This document shows, piece after piece, positions 43,296-51,573 of a DNA stretch of 64,000 nt. The stretch's first letter is position 1; each line of letters opens with the position of its first letter. Below the pieces are notes generated by a model. That model ran no database searches. It was not told where the DNA came from and saw only the letters and a program-made list of their open reading frames with translations. Source of the stretch: Pseudomonas sp. NKUCC02_KPG (lineage in GTDB: Bacteria; Pseudomonadota; Gammaproteobacteria; Pseudomonadales; Pseudomonadaceae); contig NZ_JAHKRC010000021.1 in assembly GCF_019345465.1 (NCBI RefSeq), positions 27,169-91,168 on the forward strand, given 5' to 3'. The translations under genes were made by a program, and so were the position numbers.

Positions 43296-44107
43296 AGCTT
43301 GCGGTAGATCCGTTCTTGCTTGAGCACGGGGGAAAACTGTTTGCTGTAGTCCGAGAAATCCAGGGTCTCCTTGCTCCCAAGCATCAGAAATCCGCGGTGA
43401 CACAACGACTCCTCGAACAGACCAAAGGCTCTGTTTTGAAGATTCTTATTGAAATAAATCAATACGTTACGACATGAAATTAAATTGGTTTCTGAGAACA
43501 CGCTATCCGTCGCCAGGCTGTGATCGGCGAAGGTCACGTTCTCGCGCAGCGTCTTGTCAAAAATCGCGTAGTCATAGGCGGCGGTGTAGTAATCGGCAAA
43601 CGAACGCTGACCACCGGCCTTTTGGTAGTTGTGGGTATAGGTCCGGATATTGTCCAGGGAGAAAATTCCCTGCTTGGCCTTTTCCAGAGAGCGCGGATTG
43701 ATGTCGGTCGCATAGATGATGGTGCGATCCAGCAGGCCTTCTTCACGCAACAGGATGGCCATTGAATACACCTCCTCGCCGGTGCTGCACCCCGCAATCC
43801 AGATCTTGAGCGACGGGTAGGTCTTGAGGATCGGCACCACCTCCTGGCGAATGGCCAGAAAATGCTCCGGGTCGCGAAACATCTCGCTCACTGGAATGGT
43901 CAGGAACTGCAGCAACTGCATAAAGGCCGTCGGGTCATGGAGGATGCGCTCCTGCAGGGCCGAAATGGTGCCGCAGTCAAACTGACGCAATGCATGATTG
44001 ACCCGGCGCTTGATCGAGGCGCCGGAGTAATCGCGAAAGTCATAACTGTATTTGAGATAGATCGCTTCGATCAGCAGCCTTAACTCGATGTCAGTGTTTC
44101 GTTGCAC
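43292..44107 (-). CDS. CheR-type protein-glutamate methyltransferase
   Basis: 271-aa SAM-dependent methyltransferase. N-terminal all-helical domain (YDFRDYSGASIKRRVNHALRQF), then SAM site IWIAGCSTGEEVYSMAI and ATDINPRSLEKAKQGIFS; NVLIYFNKNLQNRAFGLFEESL matches CheR. The GTG start at 44107 directly abuts the stop of the hybrid kinase upstream, so the two are coupled. Substrate glutamates are unknown since no chemoreceptor gene is adjacent. Confidence 0.9.
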   Translation of the reverse strand: MQRNTDIELRLLIEAIYLKYSYDFRDYSGASIKRRVNHALRQFDCGTISALQERILHDPTAFMQLLQFLTIPVSEMFRDPEHFLAIRQEVVPILKTYPSLKIWIAGCSTGEEVYSMAILLREEGLLDRTIIYATDINPRSLEKAKQGIFSLDNIRTYTHNYQKAGGQRSFADYYTAAYDYAIFDKTLRENVTFADHSLATDSVFSETNLISCRNVLIYFNKNLQNRAFGLFEESLCHRGFLMLGSKETLDFSDYSKQFSPVLKQERIYRKL

Positions 44108-47100
44108 TTAGAGTCGTTCCATTTTCGGTAGCCAGACCCGGATCAACGAAAACAGTCGATCCAGATCAATCGGTTTGGCCAGGTAGTCATTGGAACCTGC
44201 CTGCAGGCAGCGCTCCTGATCGTCCTTCATTGCCTTGGCCGTGACCGCAATGATCGGCAGCTTGCGCCAGCGCGGGTTTTTGCGGATTTCGACGGTTGCT
44301 TCGTAGCCATCCATCTCGGGCATCATCACGTCCATCAACACCAGGTCGATATCTTCCACTTCGTCCAGGCGCTCGATGGCTTCGCGTCCATTGCGACCGA
44401 TGACCACAATGGCGCCCTTCTGTTCCAGCGCACTGGTCAGGGCAAAGATGTTCCGTACGTCGTCATCCACCAGCAAAATCTTGCGGCCCTCGAACACCTT
44501 GTCGCGGCTGCGAGCGGTCTTGAGCATCGTCTGCCGATCATGGGACAACTGAGATTCGACTTTGTGCAGAAATAATGTCACTTCATCGAGCAACCGCTCG
44601 GGTGAGCGGGCGCCCTTGATGATGATGGAGCGCGAATACTTGCGCAGCTCGGCTTCTTCATCCCGGGTCAGATTGCGCCCGGTGTAGACGATCACCGGCG
44701 GGAACGAGCAGATATCTTCGGTCGACATGCGCTTGAGCAGGTCGTTGCCCAGCATGTCCGGCAACTTGAGGTCGATGATCATGCAGTCGTAAACAGTGGT
44801 GCGCAGCAGGTCGAGCGCCTCCTGGGCATAGCCGACCGCGGTGATCTCGATGTCATCGTCGCCGATCAGGCGGGCAATGCTGTCGCGCTGCAAGTCATCA
44901 TCCTCGACCAGCAGCACACGCTTGACCTTCTGCGTCAGCTTGGCCTCCAGGCGGGCGAACACATTTCTCAGCTCTTCACGGGTCGTCGGCTTCAAGGCGT
45001 ACCCCACCGCCCCCATGTGCATCGCGGCTTCAACCCGGTCCTCGGCGGAAATCACGTGAACCGGTATATGCCGCGTCGACGCCATTGCCTTCAGGCGCTG
45101 CAACACCGTGAGCCCCGGATGGTCCGGCAAGCGGATGTCCAGCAGGATTGCATCGGGAATGAACTGCACCGCCAGGCTGAAACCTTCGTCCGCACCATGG
45201 GCAACCAGGCAGCGATAGCCCAATTCATGTGCAAGATCGAAGAGGATCTGTGCAAAGTTGGGTTCATCTTCAATCACCAAAATACAGCGCGTGGTAAATG
45301 GAGCCTGCTCGCGGTCATCCATGAAGCGCTCAATCACCGCCGCAGGCTCAACAGCAAGCAGCGGCCGGGGCTCAGGTACCCGCACTGCAACCCGTGGCGC
45401 GGGGCCAACCGGCAGTTGCACGGGTTCTTCGCCGTGCTCCACAAATTGCTGTGGCAGGATCAGGGTAAAGATACTGCCCTTGCCCGGCTCGCTGCTGACA
45501 TCGATCGAACCGCCCAGCAATGTCGCCAGATCACGGGAGATCGACAGGCCCAGCCCTGTGCCGCCGTAGCGGCGGTTGGTGGTGCCGTCGGCCTGACGGA
45601 AGGCTTCGAAAATGGAGTCTTGTTGCTCCACGGAAATGCCGATACCGGAATCGCTCACGGTAAAGGCAATCCCTTCGCCCGGCTGACAGGATACCGTCAG
45701 GCTGACCTGGCCTTGCTCCGTGAACTTGACCGCGTTGGACAGCAAATTCTTGAGGATCTGCTCCAGACGCTGGCTGTCGGTGTAGATCATGGGCGGCGTG
45801 CCGGGCTGCAACTGGACCTCAAAGCCCAGGGACTTGTCGCCCGCCAGCGGCTGGAACATGTTGCGCAACCCTTCGACCACCCGTGCCACGCTGGTGTGCT
45901 CAGGGCGCACTTCGAGCTTGCCGGCTTCTACCTTGGAAATGTCCAGGATGTCGTTGATCAGGTTAAGCAGGTCATTGCCCGCCGAGTAAATAGACTCGGC
46001 AAACTTGACCTGTTCTGCGCTGAGGTTCTGCTGCGGGTTTTCGGACAGCAGCTTGGCCAGAATCAAGGAGCTGTTCAGCGGCGTGCGCAGCTCGTGGGAC
46101 ATGTTGGCCAGGAATTCGGACTTGTACTTGCTGGAGCGTTGCAGCTCTTCAGCCCGCTCTTCAAGTTGCACCTGGGCCTGGTTGAGTTCGGTGTTCTTGC
46201 GGTCCATTGCATCCCGCTGGCCGGCCAACTCTTCGTTGGTCTGCTCCAGCTCGGCCTGCTGGGTTTCGAGGCTGGTCTGGGACTCTTTGAGAATGCGCGA
46301 CTGCTCTTCGAGTTCCTCGTTGGCGGTCTTGAGTTCCTCCTGCTGCACCTGCAGTTGCTCATTGAGCTGCTGGGTTTCGGCCAGCACCTCTTGCAGGCGC
46401 TGGCGATAGCGCGCCGCTTCAATCGACATGCCGATGTTGTCGGCGATCAATTCGAACAGCTCTATGTCTCGCTCGCTCAGGGGCCTGAGGAAGCCCAGCT
46501 CGATGACCCCGTTGACCCGATCATCATCACTGGTGGGCACCACCAGCACACTGCGAGGGCTGCCTTCGCCCAACCCGGAGCTGACCCTGGAAAAATAGTC
46601 GGCGGGTACGTTGTCCAGGCGAATCAACTGATCCTGCTTGACTGCCTGCCCGATAATCCCTTCGCCATTGTGAATCAGTTGGCCCTGCGCCTCTTGCTCG
46701 CGGGAAAAGCCATAACTGGCCACACGCTTGAGATCGCCGTGATCTTCACGCACATAGACGGCCGCCACCACGGATCCCAGGTACTGGGCACAGAACTGCA
46801 GGATGTTGTGGCCCAACATGTTGAGCGTCAGGCGCCCCAGCACCTGCTCCGCCAGCTCGGTCTGACCGTTGCGCAGCCAGGCCTGTTGTTCCAGGCGCTG
46901 GGCAGTATTGATCTGCGACTCGAAGGCATTGTTGTAACTCTTTGAAAGTTCAAGCAAATCGCGACGACCGATATAGGCCAAAAAGCCGCTCAAACCCAGC
47001 ACGAAAATCAGATACAGGCCAATACTGATGATCGTAGTGCGACTCACCTCTTCGCTGCGAGCCACCCGTAGCTGCTGTTCCATCTGAATGAAGTCGTCAT

Positions 47101-47584
47101 ATTCCTTGCGGATTTCATCCGCCAGGCGCTTGCCCCGCCCCGCCTGTATGGCCGCACGGTAATCGCCGTCCTGACGGCGCAGATCGACCATCGACTGGGC
47201 GTAGGCATTCCACTCATTTTGCAACGCCTCAAGGCGTTTCAGCCGGTCGACCTGCTGCGGGTTGTCGCTGACCAGCTCCTGCAACCCCTTCAACTGGAGC
47301 GCAATTTGCGGCTTGGCAACGGCATAGGGGTCCAGAAAATGCTCATCGCCCGTAATCAGGAACCCGCGCATGCCGCTTTCAAGATCCACCGTCAGCCGCA
47401 CGGCGTCGTTGGTATTACTGATAACCCGGTCGCTGTGCTCCACCCACCTGATCACTGATAACAAATAGCTGACCATGATCACGAATAACGCGGCACTGAG
47501 CACGCCGACAGCCAAGGGCAAGCCAACGTTGCGACTCAGAAGCTTGCGAAAGCTTCGCTCATCAATTGATACAGGTGAGTTCAT
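44108..47584 (-). CDS. Hybrid sensor histidine kinase with CHASE3, GAF and three receivers
   Basis: 1158-aa membrane sensor from the ATG at 47584. Order: transmembrane segment about residues 20-42, CHASE3-like extracytoplasmic domain about 45-180 (SGMRGFLITGDEHFLDPY), second segment about 190-210, GAF about 260-400, long coiled coil about 400-490, HisKA with His in FLANMSHELRTPLNSS, HATPase (NLLSNAVKFTEQG, DSGIGIS, GTGLGLSISRDLA), then receivers with acceptor Asp in ILLDIRLPDHPG, MIIDLKLPDMLG and VLMDVMMPEMDG. First gene of the five-gene operon with CheR and CheB. Such kinases feed multistep phosphorelays; output is not in the window. Confidence 0.93.
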   Translation of the reverse strand: MNSPVSIDERSFRKLLSRNVGLPLAVGVLSAALFVIMVSYLLSVIRWVEHSDRVISNTNDAVRLTVDLESGMRGFLITGDEHFLDPYAVAKPQIALQLKGLQELVSDNPQQVDRLKRLEALQNEWNAYAQSMVDLRRQDGDYRAAIQAGRGKRLADEIRKEYDDFIQMEQQLRVARSEEVSRTTIISIGLYLIFVLGLSGFLAYIGRRDLLELSKSYNNAFESQINTAQRLEQQAWLRNGQTELAEQVLGRLTLNMLGHNILQFCAQYLGSVVAAVYVREDHGDLKRVASYGFSREQEAQGQLIHNGEGIIGQAVKQDQLIRLDNVPADYFSRVSSGLGEGSPRSVLVVPTSDDDRVNGVIELGFLRPLSERDIELFELIADNIGMSIEAARYRQRLQEVLAETQQLNEQLQVQQEELKTANEELEEQSRILKESQTSLETQQAELEQTNEELAGQRDAMDRKNTELNQAQVQLEERAEELQRSSKYKSEFLANMSHELRTPLNSSLILAKLLSENPQQNLSAEQVKFAESIYSAGNDLLNLINDILDISKVEAGKLEVRPEHTSVARVVEGLRNMFQPLAGDKSLGFEVQLQPGTPPMIYTDSQRLEQILKNLLSNAVKFTEQGQVSLTVSCQPGEGIAFTVSDSGIGISVEQQDSIFEAFRQADGTTNRRYGGTGLGLSISRDLATLLGGSIDVSSEPGKGSIFTLILPQQFVEHGEEPVQLPVGPAPRVAVRVPEPRPLLAVEPAAVIERFMDDREQAPFTTRCILVIEDEPNFAQILFDLAHELGYRCLVAHGADEGFSLAVQFIPDAILLDIRLPDHPGLTVLQRLKAMASTRHIPVHVISAEDRVEAAMHMGAVGYALKPTTREELRNVFARLEAKLTQKVKRVLLVEDDDLQRDSIARLIGDDDIEITAVGYAQEALDLLRTTVYDCMIIDLKLPDMLGNDLLKRMSTEDICSFPPVIVYTGRNLTRDEEAELRKYSRSIIIKGARSPERLLDEVTLFLHKVESQLSHDRQTMLKTARSRDKVFEGRKILLVDDDVRNIFALTSALEQKGAIVVIGRNGREAIERLDEVEDIDLVLMDVMMPEMDGYEATVEIRKNPRWRKLPIIAVTAKAMKDDQERCLQAGSNDYLAKPIDLDRLFSLIRVWLPKMERL

Positions 47585-47759
47585 TTTCAGGCCTGTGGGC
47601 AGTCTTAAAAAACTGGAGTTTGCCGGATTACCGAGCAATAGTTCTATTTTCTTACCCGACAAAGAACATTTTCGTACAAAGAGGCACATTCAGATGCTGG
47701 GCAAGGCTATCCTTGCTGCAGTGAGACCCACGCTTACATTTTTTATCGAGATCATGATT

Positions 47760-48122
47760 ATGTCCGCAACACCCTCCACCATCCTGGTGGTCGAAGACGA
47801 CGCCATTGTTCGGATGCTGATCGTAGACGTGCTCCAAGAACTGGACTTCAGCGTACTTGAAGCCGACGGCAGCGAGCAGGCCATGGAACTGCTGGAGAAT
47901 GCGGCCCAGCCCATTGACCTGCTGATGACCGACGTAGGGTTGCCGGGCATGGACGGCCGGGAGCTGGCAGCCAAGGCCCGCCAATTGCGCGAAAAAATGC
48001 CCATCCTGTTTGCCAGCGGCTATGCCGAAACCCTTGAGGTCGCAGAAGGCATGGCGGTGATTGGCAAACCTTTCTCCATTGATCAGTTGCGCGACAAAGT
48101 CAAAAGCCTGCTGACCGCCTGA
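47760..48122 (+). CDS. Single-domain response regulator, divergent from the hybrid kinase
   Basis: 120-aa receiver. ATG at 47760 is preferred (GAG nine bases upstream); another ATG at 47754 adds two residues. Acidic EDD pocket, acceptor Asp in LLMTDVGLPGMDG, FASGYAET, Lys in VIGKPFS. It resembles the lone receiver at 41056 in its ASGYA/SGYP switch. Divergent from the hybrid kinase with about 175 bp between starts; a possible partner of that kinase. Confidence 0.85.
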   Translation: MSATPSTILVVEDDAIVRMLIVDVLQELDFSVLEADGSEQAMELLENAAQPIDLLMTDVGLPGMDGRELAAKARQLREKMPILFASGYAETLEVAEGMAVIGKPFSIDQLRDKVKSLLTA

Positions 48123-48123
48123 C

Positions 48124-48217
48124 GTGTAGTCGCTGCCGCAGGCTGCGAGGGCTGCGTAGCGGCCCCGCTTTTTGAAGCTCCTGCGGCCCTTATCGCAGCC
48201 TGCGGCAGCGACTACAC
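48124..48217. repeat. Solo palindromic element with 25-bp perfect arms
   Basis: Arms at 48124-48148 and 48193-48217 are perfect reverse complements, beginning GTGTAGTCGCTGCCG. The outer end shares GTAGTCGCTG with the tandem-array units, but the loop is only 44 bp and unrelated. It follows the receiver gene directly and may act as a transcription terminator-like or mRNA-stabilising stem. Confidence 0.9.
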
Positions 48218-48264
48218 CCCCCCTTTAAATTGACGACACTCCTGGGCTGTGGTTTCCTACACAT

Positions 48265-48452
48265 CTTGTATCAGGTGCCCTTCACAGGGTGAAACGGGAA
48301 ACCGGTGCGTCAGGCGTTAGTCCTGGCAAGTCCGGCGCTGCCCCCGCAACGGTAAGCGAGAGAAACATCAAATCCACTGTGCCGAGTGCATGGGAAGGAG
48401 ATGTTTGCAGGCTCAACCCTTGAGCCCCTCGCAAGCCCGGAGACCGGCCTGG
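48265..48452 (+). ncRNA. Cobalamin riboswitch
   Basis: Contains the ordered AdoCbl-riboswitch elements: AGGTGCC near 48273, GGGAAACCGGTG near 48296, the B12 box GCCCCCGCAACGGTAAGCG at 48340-48358, and the closing AGCCCGGAGACCGGCC near 48435. A terminator hairpin follows before cbtB, so cobalamin binding should reduce expression of cbtBA-cobE-cobM. Confidence 0.95.
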
Positions 48453-48491
48453 TTATTTTGAATAACAAACCCGCGGTGGGCGGGCGCTGTT

Positions 48492-48524
48492 AAACCCTGC
48501 GGGCTTCGTTCGCGGGGTTTTCTT
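48492..48524 (+). terminator. Riboswitch expression-platform terminator
   Basis: AAACCCTGCG-GGCTTCGTT-CGCGGGGTTT followed by TCTT. The upstream AACCCGCGGTGGGCGGG can pair with parts of this stem and could form the competing antiterminator. Confidence 0.7.
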
Positions 48525-48562
48525 GCGCTTTGCTGCCCGTCGTCCGACCTGAGGCAAGCGCC

Positions 48563-48751
48563 ATGTCTATCAGCACCAGCCGTACCCATTCCGCCGCGAC
48601 CACTGCCACCCAAAGCCAACGCATTGTGGCGGCTGTCGGTGCTGCGGTACTGGGGGCTTTTCTCGTCTACTTCGCCGGGTTCTCCCATATCGATGCGGTT
48701 CACAATGCGGCCCATGACACCCGTCACAGCTCCGCCTTCCCGTGCCATTGA
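48563..48751 (+). CDS. cbtB: CbtB, small cobalt-transporter subunit
   Basis: 62-aa single-span membrane protein (VAAVGAAVLGAFLVYFAGFS) with a histidine-rich C-terminus (HIDAVHNAAHDTRH ... CH), the CbtB pattern of metal-ligand histidines. GAGG precedes the ATG. It is the first gene behind the cobalamin riboswitch and lies 11 bp before cbtA; CbtA and CbtB are predicted to import cobalt for cobalamin synthesis. Confidence 0.9.
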   Translation: MSISTSRTHSAATTATQSQRIVAAVGAAVLGAFLVYFAGFSHIDAVHNAAHDTRHSSAFPCH

Positions 48752-48762
48752 GACTGCCTGCC

Positions 48763-49464
48763 ATGATTAAGCGTATCGCCCAAACCGCAGGCTTCACCGG
48801 CTTGCTGGCCGCCCTGCTGCTGACCCTGCTGCAAAGCCTGTGGGTGTCGCCGCTGATTTTGCAGGCCGAAACCTACGAAAAACCTGCCGCCACAGAAGTA
48901 CACGAGCATGCCGACATGGCCATGCCAGCCCATGAGCACGACGCCGAGGCCTGGGAGCCGGAAGATGGCTGGCAGCGCGTGCTGTCTACCACTGGCGGCA
49001 ATCTGGTGGTTGCTGTGGGTTTTGCCTTGATGCTGGCCGGCCTTTACACCTTGCGTGCCCCGACGCGCACTTCCCAGGGCCTGCTCTGGGGCCTTGCCGG
49101 TTATGCGGTGTTCTGCCTGGCGCCGACCCTGGGCCTGCCACCCGAGTTGCCGGGCACTGCAGCGGCAGATTTGCTGCAGCGTCAAATCTGGTGGGTCAGC
49201 ACCGCAGCTTCGACCGCGGTAGCAATCGCGCTGATGGTATTTGGCAAGCACTGGGCGCTGAAAGTGCTGGGCGTGGCGATTCTGGTGGTTCCGCATATTT
49301 TTGGCGCACCCCAGCCACTGGTGCATTCAAGCCTGGCCCCGGCCGAGCTGGAGTCGCAGTTCAAGATTGCCTCGCAACTGACCAACTTCGCCTTTTGGCT
49401 GGCCCTCGGCGTGATCAGCGCCTGGCTGTTTCGCCGCAAGTCTGAAGGCCAGTACTCGGCATGA
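48763..49464 (+). CDS. cbtA: CbtA, predicted cobalt transporter
   Basis: 233-aa membrane protein with about five to six spans. N-terminal MIKRIAQTAGFTGLLAALLLTLLQ span, then a histidine-rich periplasmic stretch about residues 40-65 (VHEHADMAMPAHEHDAE) fit to bind metal, then spans ending in LTNFAFWLALGVISAWLFRR. The family is repeatedly found with CbtB under B12 riboswitches. It overlaps cobE by four bases. Confidence 0.9.
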   Translation: MIKRIAQTAGFTGLLAALLLTLLQSLWVSPLILQAETYEKPAATEVHEHADMAMPAHEHDAEAWEPEDGWQRVLSTTGGNLVVAVGFALMLAGLYTLRAPTRTSQGLLWGLAGYAVFCLAPTLGLPPELPGTAAADLLQRQIWWVSTAASTAVAIALMVFGKHWALKVLGVAILVVPHIFGAPQPLVHSSLAPAELESQFKIASQLTNFAFWLALGVISAWLFRRKSEGQYSA

Positions 49465-49886
49465 CGGCAACCGGCACAGTGCCAATCCTGGTGATTGGCC
49501 TGGGCTGTCGCCAAGGTTGCACCGCTGCAGAGCTGTTGAGTCTGATCGAACGCTCTCTGGCCCGGGCCGGGATCCCGCTGAATGCGGTCCGTGCCCTGGC
49601 CAGTCTCGATCTCAAGCGCCAGGAACCCGGGCTGCTGCAACTGGCAGCTCGACTGGAACTGGAGCTTGAGGTCTTCAGTGCGCAACAGCTTGCCCCGTAC
49701 GCCCCTCAGCTGAGCAATCGCTCGAACCTTGTATTCGAGAAAACCGGTTGTTTCGGGATTGCCGAAAGTGCTGCGCTGGCCCTGGCCGAGCGACTCGCGG
49801 GGGCACCCGCCACCTTGCTGATTACGCGACAAAAATCACCCGGCGCAACCTTTGCGTTGGCCTGTTTCGAGCAAAACCCGCGATAA
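49461..49886 (+). CDS. cobE: CobE/CbiG C-terminal-like cobalamin biosynthesis protein
   Basis: 141-aa protein: VIGLGCRQGCTAAELLSLIERSL, LASLDLKRQEPGLLQLAARL, FEKTGCFGIAESAALALAE are the hallmark segments of CobE and of the CbiG C-terminal domain. It takes part in the corrin ring-contraction/C20-fragment stage of the pathway. The start overlaps the cbtA stop (ATGA), so it is translationally coupled. Confidence 0.92.
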   Translation: MTATGTVPILVIGLGCRQGCTAAELLSLIERSLARAGIPLNAVRALASLDLKRQEPGLLQLAARLELELEVFSAQQLAPYAPQLSNRSNLVFEKTGCFGIAESAALALAERLAGAPATLLITRQKSPGATFALACFEQNPR

Positions 49887-49950
49887 TCCCCCGCCTCACT
49901 ATGAGCGTTGTTCAAGAACAGCTCTATCTCAACCCCTTCAAGAGACTGCC

Positions 49951-50697
49951 ATGACTGTTTATTTCATCGGCGCCGGACCCGGCGATCCTGAGCTGATTAC
50001 CGTCAAGGGCCAGCGCCTGATTCGCAGTTGCCCGGTGATCATTTACGCAGGCTCGCTGGTCCCCGAGGCCGTGCTGCAAGGCCATCAGGCTGAGCAGGTG
50101 ATCAACAGTGCGCAACTGCACCTTGAGCAGATCATCACCCTGATCAGTGCCGCCGACGCCAAAGGCCAGGACGTGGCCCGCGTACATTCCGGCGACCCCA
50201 GCTTGTACGGGGCCATTGGCGAACAGATCCGCTGCTTGCGTGAGCTGGGCATTGACTTTGAGATCATTCCGGGAGTGACTGCTACCGCGGCCTGTGCGGC
50301 CATTCTGGGGGCCGAACTGACGTTGCCCGATATTTCGCAAACCGTGATTCTGACCCGTTACGCCGAAAAAACCGTTATGCCAGCCGGAGAAGAACTGGCC
50401 AGCCTGGCGCAGCACAAGGCGACCATGGCCATTCATCTGGGGGTCAAGAACCTTGAAAACATCGTTGCGGAACTGATCCCGCACTACGGCAGTGATTGCC
50501 CGATTGCAGTGATTCATCGCGCCAGCTGGCCTGACCAGGACTGGGTGCAAGGGACGCTTGCAGACATCGCGGTCAAGGTCCAGGCCAAGGGATTCAGGCG
50601 TACGGCGCTGATCCTGGTGGGCCGGGTGCTGGCCAGTGACCGTTTTGGGGACTCGTCGCTGTACCGTGCGGGGCATGCGCATTTGTATCGGCCTTGA
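49951..50697 (+). CDS. cobM: Precorrin-4 C11-methyltransferase
   Basis: 248-aa SAM-dependent tetrapyrrole methylase. Seen: VYFIGAGPGDPELITVKGQRLI, the YAGSLVP signature, VARVHSGDPSLYGAIGEQIRCL, IIPGVTATAACAAILGAELTLP and TRYAEKTVMPAGEEL. Acts after CobJ in the aerobic cobalamin pathway. The ATG at 49951 gives the family N-terminus. It lies 64 bp after cobE and ends before a bidirectional terminator. Confidence 0.95.
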   Translation: MTVYFIGAGPGDPELITVKGQRLIRSCPVIIYAGSLVPEAVLQGHQAEQVINSAQLHLEQIITLISAADAKGQDVARVHSGDPSLYGAIGEQIRCLRELGIDFEIIPGVTATAACAAILGAELTLPDISQTVILTRYAEKTVMPAGEELASLAQHKATMAIHLGVKNLENIVAELIPHYGSDCPIAVIHRASWPDQDWVQGTLADIAVKVQAKGFRRTALILVGRVLASDRFGDSSLYRAGHAHLYRP

Positions 50698-50710
50698 ACG
50701 CTCTCCCCCC

Positions 50711-50733
50711 TGAGGGAGCGGGCTTGCTCGCGA
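50711..50733 (+). repeat. REP palindrome after cobM
   Basis: TGAGGGAGCGGGCTTGCTCG followed by CGA, the same REP family as at 12794. It lies between the cobM stop and the shared terminator. Confidence 0.88.
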
Positions 50734-50820
50734 TACGGACGGCGTGGTCTGTCAGGTAGATCCCATTAGGTTCTGCTGCGCCCGCACAATCCGAACCGTG
50801 CAGGGCTATCGCGCAGCCAT

Positions 50821-50853
50821 AAAAAAACGGTGCTCACGGGGCACCGTTTTTTC
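50821..50853. terminator. Bidirectional terminator between cobM and nfuA
   Basis: AAACGGTGC-TCACGG-GGCACCGTTT stem flanked by A-runs on the left and T-runs on the right, so it can end transcription from both convergent genes. Confidence 0.93.
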
Positions 50854-50877
50854 TTCAGCTTCGCAGCGAACGCTCTA

Positions 50878-51462
50878 TTAGTAGTAGGCGTTTTCTTTCT
50901 GCGAGTGGTCGGTCACGTCACGTACGCCCTTGAGCTCCGGCACACGCTCAAGCAGGGTGCGCTCGATGCCTTCACGCAACGTCACGTCCGCCTGGCCGCA
51001 GCCCTGGCAACCGCCACCGAACTTGAGCACCGCGATACCGTCTTCAACCACTTCAATCAGGCTGACCTGACCGCCGTGGCTGGCCAAACCGGGATTGATC
51101 TCGGTTTGCAGGTAGTAGTTGATGCGCTCGTTGATCGGGCTGTCGGCATTGACCATCGGCACTTTGGCGTTTGGCGCCTTGATGGTCAGCTGACCACCCA
51201 TGCGATCGGTGGCGTAGTCCACCACGGCATCGTCAAGGAAGGGTTCGCTGAACGAATCGATCCAGGCCGTGAAGCTTTTAAGGCCGATGGCGGTATCTTC
51301 AGATTTGACTTCAGCCGGCTTGCAGTAAGCAATGCAGGTTTCGGCGTACTGGGTACCGGGTTGGGTGATAAAGACGCGGATGCCGATACCCGGGGTGTTC
51401 TGCTTTGACAGCAGATCAGCCAGGTAATCGTGGGCAGCGTCGGTAATCGTTATGGCGCTCAT
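50878..51462 (-). CDS. nfuA: Fe/S biogenesis protein NfuA
   Basis: 194-aa carrier that binds a [4Fe-4S] cluster between two subunits and passes it to apoproteins. N-terminal A-type-like domain about residues 1-95 (degenerate), C-terminal Nfu domain with the essential C152-x2-C155 in FGGGCQGCGQADVTLREGIE. The ATG at 51462 has GAGGAG upstream; the longer open frame lacks a ribosome site. Ends at the shared terminator with cobM. Confidence 0.96.
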   Translation of the reverse strand: MSAITITDAAHDYLADLLSKQNTPGIGIRVFITQPGTQYAETCIAYCKPAEVKSEDTAIGLKSFTAWIDSFSEPFLDDAVVDYATDRMGGQLTIKAPNAKVPMVNADSPINERINYYLQTEINPGLASHGGQVSLIEVVEDGIAVLKFGGGCQGCGQADVTLREGIERTLLERVPELKGVRDVTDHSQKENAYY

Positions 51463-51573
51463 GGAATCTCCTCGCAGACATGGGATGCAGTTTACGCCAA
51501 TCGGCGCGCCTGACAAAGTCCTAGTGTTTTTGTCAGGAAAGCCACACCCCATGTATCAAATTCTAGTGGCTGA

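Noticed and set aside
45017..46945. Plus-strand open frame of 642 codons inside the hybrid kinase
   Set aside because: Antisense to a multi-domain kinase with all motifs intact; the translation is low-complexity Gln/Leu/Val-rich with no family signature.
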